The notes under the pieces were generated by a model. The model saw only the letters and a list, made by a program, of their open reading frames with translations. It was not told the origin of the DNA and searched no databases. Position numbers and translations under genes: made by a program. Shown here piece after piece: positions 60,789 through 64,000 of a stretch of 64,000 nt of DNA. The stretch spans positions 186,001 through 250,000 of the forward strand of contig CAVXXM010000003.1 in assembly GCA_963765745.1 (NCBI GenBank). Direction: 5' to 3'. The first letter of the stretch is position 1; every line of letters starts with the position of its first letter. This DNA is from JAHFPN01 sp963765745 (GTDB lineage Bacteria; Pseudomonadota; Alphaproteobacteria; Rhizobiales; Xanthobacteraceae).

Positions 60789-61394
60789 ATGTTCTTCGAG
60801 CCCGAAAAGCGCGACCCGTCGGTGCTGCCGCACGATCCGTTCAAGGCGATCGTGGCGCCGCGGCCGATCGGCTGGATTTCGAGCATCAGCGCCGCGGGCG
60901 AGGTGAATCTGGCGCCCTATTCCTGGTTCAACGGCGCCTCGTCGCGGCCCAATTGCGTGATGTTCTCGAGCGAGGGCCACAAGGATTCGTCGAAGAACAT
61001 CGAGGAGACCAGGGAGTTCGTCTGCAATTTCGCGACCTGGGAATTGCGCGAGCAGATGAACGCGACCTCGGCGCACGTCCCGCGCAACATCGACGAGATG
61101 AAGCTCGCGGGCCTGGAGCCGGCGCCGTCGCGCATCGTCAAGCCGCCGCGGGTCAAGGCCGCGCCCGCCGCGCTCGAATGCAAGCTGCTGACGATCGTGC
61201 CGCTCAAAGGCCTCGACGGCCAGCCGCTCAATGCGCGCATCGTGGTCGGGCAGGTGGTCGGAATTTATATCGACGACCGCTTCGTCAAGAACGGCATGCT
61301 CGATACGGCGGCGATGCAGCCGATCATGCGCGCGGGCTATCTCGATCAGTATTTCCGCGCCGGCGAGCGCTTCGCCATGACGCGGCCGGCCTAG
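60789..61394 (+). CDS. Flavin reductase family protein (flavoredoxin-like)
   Basis: A 201-residue FMN-binding split-barrel protein of the DIM6/NTAB group: VAPRPIGWISSISAAGEVNL, PYSWFNGASSRPNCVMFSSE, LPLKGLDGQPLNARIVVGQV-type strand (here VPLKGLDGQPLNARIVVGQV), DTAAMQPIMRAGYLDQYF. It differs from the HpaC-like reductase at 628. It follows the nitroreductase by 3 bp. The two stops with the CitE-like gene overlap by 4 bp (convergent). Confidence 0.85.
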   Translation: MFFEPEKRDPSVLPHDPFKAIVAPRPIGWISSISAAGEVNLAPYSWFNGASSRPNCVMFSSEGHKDSSKNIEETREFVCNFATWELREQMNATSAHVPRNIDEMKLAGLEPAPSRIVKPPRVKAAPAALECKLLTIVPLKGLDGQPLNARIVVGQVVGIYIDDRFVKNGMLDTAAMQPIMRAGYLDQYFRAGERFAMTRPA

Positions 61395-62269
61395 AGCAGC
61401 CCCGCCGCCTTGGCGCGTGCGATGAGCCGCTCGGCGCGGTCGATGTGCGGCTTATCGATCATCTCGCCCTTGTAGTTCAACACGCCAGCGCCGGGATTGG
61501 CCTTGAACGCGGCGAGCACACCCTGCGCCCATTCGAGCGCGGCCTTGGTCGGCGTGAAAATCTCGTTGATCAGCGGAATCTGCGCCGGGTGGATCGCCAT
61601 CTTGCCGGTGAAGCCGTCGCGCACGCCTGCGGCCGCGTCGGCGCGCAGCCCGTCCATGTCGTTGAAATGCACATAGACCGAGTCGATCGGCGTCACGCGC
61701 GCGGCGGCGGCGGAATAGAGACAAAGCGTGCGGGCCAGGCGATAAGGATCGGTGAGACTTTTGTCGGGATTGCGATAGGCCTCGGCGCCGATGTCGGCCG
61801 ACAAATCCTCCGCGCCCCAGGTCAGCGCCACGAGCCGCTTGCTCGCGCCGCGATAATCGAGATTGAGGATGGCGGCCGCGGTCTCCGTCACCAGCGCGAT
61901 GATCTTGGTGGCGCCATCCTCGACGCCGGCCAAGGCTTCCGCGACCGAGAGCTTGGCGTCGAGCAGGATCACGTCGGCGGCGCTCTCGCACTTGGGGAGC
62001 AGAATTCCGTCGGGCCGGCCGGTGATCACCGCCTCGAGGTCCGTGTCCACCAGTCCGGTCGGCAGCGAATTGGTGCGTACATAGAGGAGAGGGCGCTTGG
62101 CCTTGGTGCGCGCCGATTTCAGGAAATCGCGCGTCATCATGCGCGCCTTGGGCTTGGATTGCGCGGCGACGGAGTCCTCGAGATCGAGCAGCAGCGCGTC
62201 GGCGCCGGAGTCGAGACTCTTGGCGAGCTTGCGGTCGCTGTCGCCGGGCACGAACAGAAGCGAACGCAT
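61391..62269 (-). CDS. CoA ester lyase (HpcH/HpaI aldolase family, CitE-like)
   Basis: A 292-residue TIM-barrel lyase of the CitE/malyl-CoA lyase group: LLFVPGDSDRKLAKSLDSGA, ALLLDLEDSVAAQSKPKARM, LPKCESAADVILLDAKLSVA, TWGAEDLSADIGAEAYRNPD, KMAIHPAQIPLINEIFTPT. The ExxxD metal site is in EDSVA and GAEDLSADIGAE. Substrate choice (malyl-, citramalyl- or mesaconyl-C1-CoA side) is open. ATG 62269 overlaps the MaoC stop (TGATG), so the dehydratase-like protein and the lyase are made together. Confidence 0.87.
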   Translation of the reverse strand: MRSLLFVPGDSDRKLAKSLDSGADALLLDLEDSVAAQSKPKARMMTRDFLKSARTKAKRPLLYVRTNSLPTGLVDTDLEAVITGRPDGILLPKCESAADVILLDAKLSVAEALAGVEDGATKIIALVTETAAAILNLDYRGASKRLVALTWGAEDLSADIGAEAYRNPDKSLTDPYRLARTLCLYSAAAARVTPIDSVYVHFNDMDGLRADAAAGVRDGFTGKMAIHPAQIPLINEIFTPTKAALEWAQGVLAAFKANPGAGVLNYKGEMIDKPHIDRAERLIARAKAAGLL

Positions 62270-62748
62270 CAAGCCGGCCGCTTCTTCATGAAGGCCTGGC
62301 GGCGGCACTCGGCCACGAGATCGCCGTTCTGATTGAACGCCTGGTGATGGAAATCGACGATGCCGGCATCGGGCCGCGACTGCGACGCGCGCTTGGCGAG
62401 CACCTCGGTCGTGCAGCGCACGGTGTCGCCTTCGAACAGGGGGTGCGGGAACTTCACCTCGGTCATGCCGAGATTGGCGATCGTGGTGCCGACGGTGGTG
62501 TCGTTCACGGAAATGCCGATCATCAGCCCAAGGGTAAAGAGCGAATTCATCAGCGGCTTGCCCCACTCGGTCTCGCGCGCGCAGAAATCGGCGTCGATAT
62601 GCAGCGGCTGCGGATTGAGCGTCATGTTGGAGAACAGCATATTGTCCATCTGCGTCACGGTGCGGCGCAGGCGGTGCTGAAACACGTGCCCGGCCTCGAA
62701 ATCCTCGAAATAGAGGCCGCCTCGTTCGTGGCGGCGGGGCTCGGGCAT
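62269..62748 (-). CDS. MaoC-family dehydratase (mesaconyl-CoA hydratase-like)
   Basis: A 159-residue hot-dog fold protein: LYFEDFEAGHVFQHRLRRTV, NPQPLHIDADFCARETEWGK, SLFTLGLMIGISVNDTTVGT. D/H of the hydratase motif appear in PLHIDADF. Paired MaoC plus CitE-like genes occur in ethylmalonyl-CoA or mesaconate pathways, where a mesaconyl-CoA hydratase works with a methylmalyl-CoA lyase. ATG 62748 has gggaggac upstream; the frame to 62793 is a small extension. Upstream is an intergenic gap of 181 bp. Confidence 0.85.
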   Translation of the reverse strand: MPEPRRHERGGLYFEDFEAGHVFQHRLRRTVTQMDNMLFSNMTLNPQPLHIDADFCARETEWGKPLMNSLFTLGLMIGISVNDTTVGTTIANLGMTEVKFPHPLFEGDTVRCTTEVLAKRASQSRPDAGIVDFHHQAFNQNGDLVAECRRQAFMKKRPA

Positions 62749-62929
62749 CGGGTCCTCCCTTACCGGCGAAAGCCGGCGCGAACGGTCTAGCACGGCGCCG
62801 CGCGAGCAGGATCAAGGCTTCGCCGGGTGCCGCGATTCTTAACGGATTCCAAACAATTACGGTAAACGCTTTATTAAGCCCCCAGCGCCGACAATCCCGC
62901 GTTGCACGTTTCGAATCTCAGGGGGCGCC

Positions 62930-64000
62930 ATGATCGTCCGCCAATTTCTCCAGTGGATCCAGACCGCGCTGCCCGGCGAGCGGGCCGACGCCACCAGCGC
63001 GCTCGCGCGCGCGTATCTGCACTCGGAACTCACGCAAGAGGACCGGCTCGCCGCCGAGGCCGCGATGACGGTGCTACTTGACGATCCGTCGCCGCTGGTG
63101 CGCCGGGCGCTTGCCGATGTGCTCAGCTCGTCGGCCGAAGCGCCGCAGACGCTGGTGCTCGCGCTGGCCAACGATCAGCCGGAGATCGCCGAGATCGTGG
63201 TTGCGCGCTCGCCCTTGCTCACCGAGGCCGAGCTGGTGGACCTGATCGGGGAGGCCAACGAGCGCATTCAGAATGCAATTGCATCCCGCGTGCCGGTGCC
63301 GGCATCGCTCGCGGCAGCGGTCGCCGAGGTCGGCTGTGCCGGAGCGTGCCTGGTGCTGATCGAGAACCCGGACGCCGATGTCGCTCCGGCTTCGCTTGCG
63401 CGTATCGCGGCGCGTCACGGCATGCTCGCCGCGATCCGCGAGCGGCTACTCATCCATCCCGAGCTTCCGGTCGAGACGCACCAGGCGCTGGTCGCGACCC
63501 TTTCCAGTACGCTCGCCCGCTTCGTGACCGACCGGGAATGGCTGCCGGAAGAACGCGCGCTAAAAGTTACCCGCGAGGCCTGCGATCGCGCGACGGTAGC
63601 GATCGCGGCCGAAACCGAAGACGACCGCGTCGCGCCCTTGGTGCGGCACCTGCGCTCCAGCGGCCAGCTCACTGGCGGGCTCGTATTGCGCGCGTTGCTG
63701 TCGGGCAATGTGCATTTCCTGGTCGAGGCGCTCGCCGACCTCACGAATCTTTCGCCGCGGCGGGTCGCCGCGATCCTCGACGATCCGGCGCGGCATGCGT
63801 TCCGTGCGCTCTATGAGCGCGCCGGCCTACCGCACGCGGCATTCGGCGCTTTCAAGGCGGCGCTCGAGGTGATCCAGGAAATGGGCTTCGACGACACGGC
63901 GCACGGTTACGCGGTGCTGCGGCGGCGCATCGTCGAGCGGGTGCTGGAGCGCTACCAGCGCGCGGCGCCGGGCGAACTCGATCAGTTGCTGGCGCTGCTG
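62930..64000 (+). CDS. DUF2336 protein (3' cut by window)
   Basis: At least 357 residues, open at the right edge. DUF2336 proteins are alpha-helical HEAT-like repeat proteins common in Hyphomicrobiales and of unknown function. Repeated patterns are LLDDPSPLVRRALADVLSSS, APQTLVLALANDQPEIAEIV, ILDDPARHAFRALYERAGLP. The ATG at 62930 follows caggggg. The frame is open to position 64000 with no stop, so the C-terminus lies outside. Confidence 0.87.
   Translation, partial: MIVRQFLQWIQTALPGERADATSALARAYLHSELTQEDRLAAEAAMTVLLDDPSPLVRRALADVLSSSAEAPQTLVLALANDQPEIAEIVVARSPLLTEAELVDLIGEANERIQNAIASRVPVPASLAAAVAEVGCAGACLVLIENPDADVAPASLARIAARHGMLAAIRERLLIHPELPVETHQALVATLSSTLARFVTDREWLPEERALKVTREACDRATVAIAAETEDDRVAPLVRHLRSSGQLTGGLVLRALLSGNVHFLVEALADLTNLSPRRVAAILDDPARHAFRALYERAGLPHAAFGAFKAALEVIQEMGFDDTAHGYAVLRRRIVERVLERYQRAAPGELDQLLALL

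Overview
The window is GC-rich chromosomal DNA from an alphaproteobacterium. It is most likely a Hyphomicrobiales (Rhizobiales) member near the Xanthobacteraceae/Nitrobacteraceae. This rests on family content (Usg, DUF3126, DUF2336, PAS_5, BcsS-like, DUF6494), the folE-hisI order beside a NifU-like scaffold and yidD, a CIRCE-controlled groESL and a form II CO-dehydrogenase-like cluster. That is inference, because no rRNA is present. The window opens inside an HpaB-type monooxygenase and closes inside a DUF2336 gene.

Layout. 1-5310: aromatic-compound and sulfur genes (hpaB/hpaC-like pair, AraC regulator, then on the minus strand O-acetylhomoserine sulfhydrylase, an alpha/beta hydrolase and 3-oxoadipate enol-lactonase). 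5476-15439: a molybdenum-hydroxylase cluster (CoxG, CoxS, form II CoxL, CoxM; after a terminator MoxR/VWA, two XdhC-family halves, a MoeA/MocA-like fusion, an SDR). 15440-22777: BcsS-like protein, MFS transporter, GT39-like transferase, groL/groS, Usg, DUF899. 22846-30558: TfoX-like, cyclophilin-like, two tandem MetE-like paralogs, SDRs, CinA-like protein, exported SnoaL and intradiol-dioxygenase-like proteins, gpt, PilZ. 30727-36510: copper ATPase/CsoR pair, a third MetE-like gene, and tRNA-Leu with a small tRNA-flanked insert. 36575-41129: PhoU-like/Pit phosphate uptake, a run of small membrane or exported proteins under a probable FNR/FixK promoter, a flavin monooxygenase and a zinc-finger protein. 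41256-50993: hydrolases, cysE, duplicated DUF3126, gamma carbonic anhydrase, BTLCP, PilZ, PAS_5, rhomboid, CBS, patatin, hisI, folE. 51597-64000: NifU-like scaffold, yidD, Sel1-like anchored protein, TAXI binding protein, thrS, arsC-aquaporin, a structured non-coding element, nitroreductase, flavin reductase, CitE-like lyase/MaoC, DUF2336.

Two features run through the window. First, at least seven otherwise intact genes carry a single-base frameshift, two of them in G-runs, which looks more like sequence error than decay. Second, a palindromic intergenic repeat (GTCATTCCGG...GGAATGAC) occurs four times plus a fragment, and two copies carry extra perfect hairpins. The best candidates for undescribed biology are the promoter-led structured RNA at 58373-58800, the FNR/FixK-type promoter driving four tiny membrane or exported proteins at 38270-39454, and the tRNA-Leu-flanked 1.7-kb insert at 34738-36510.
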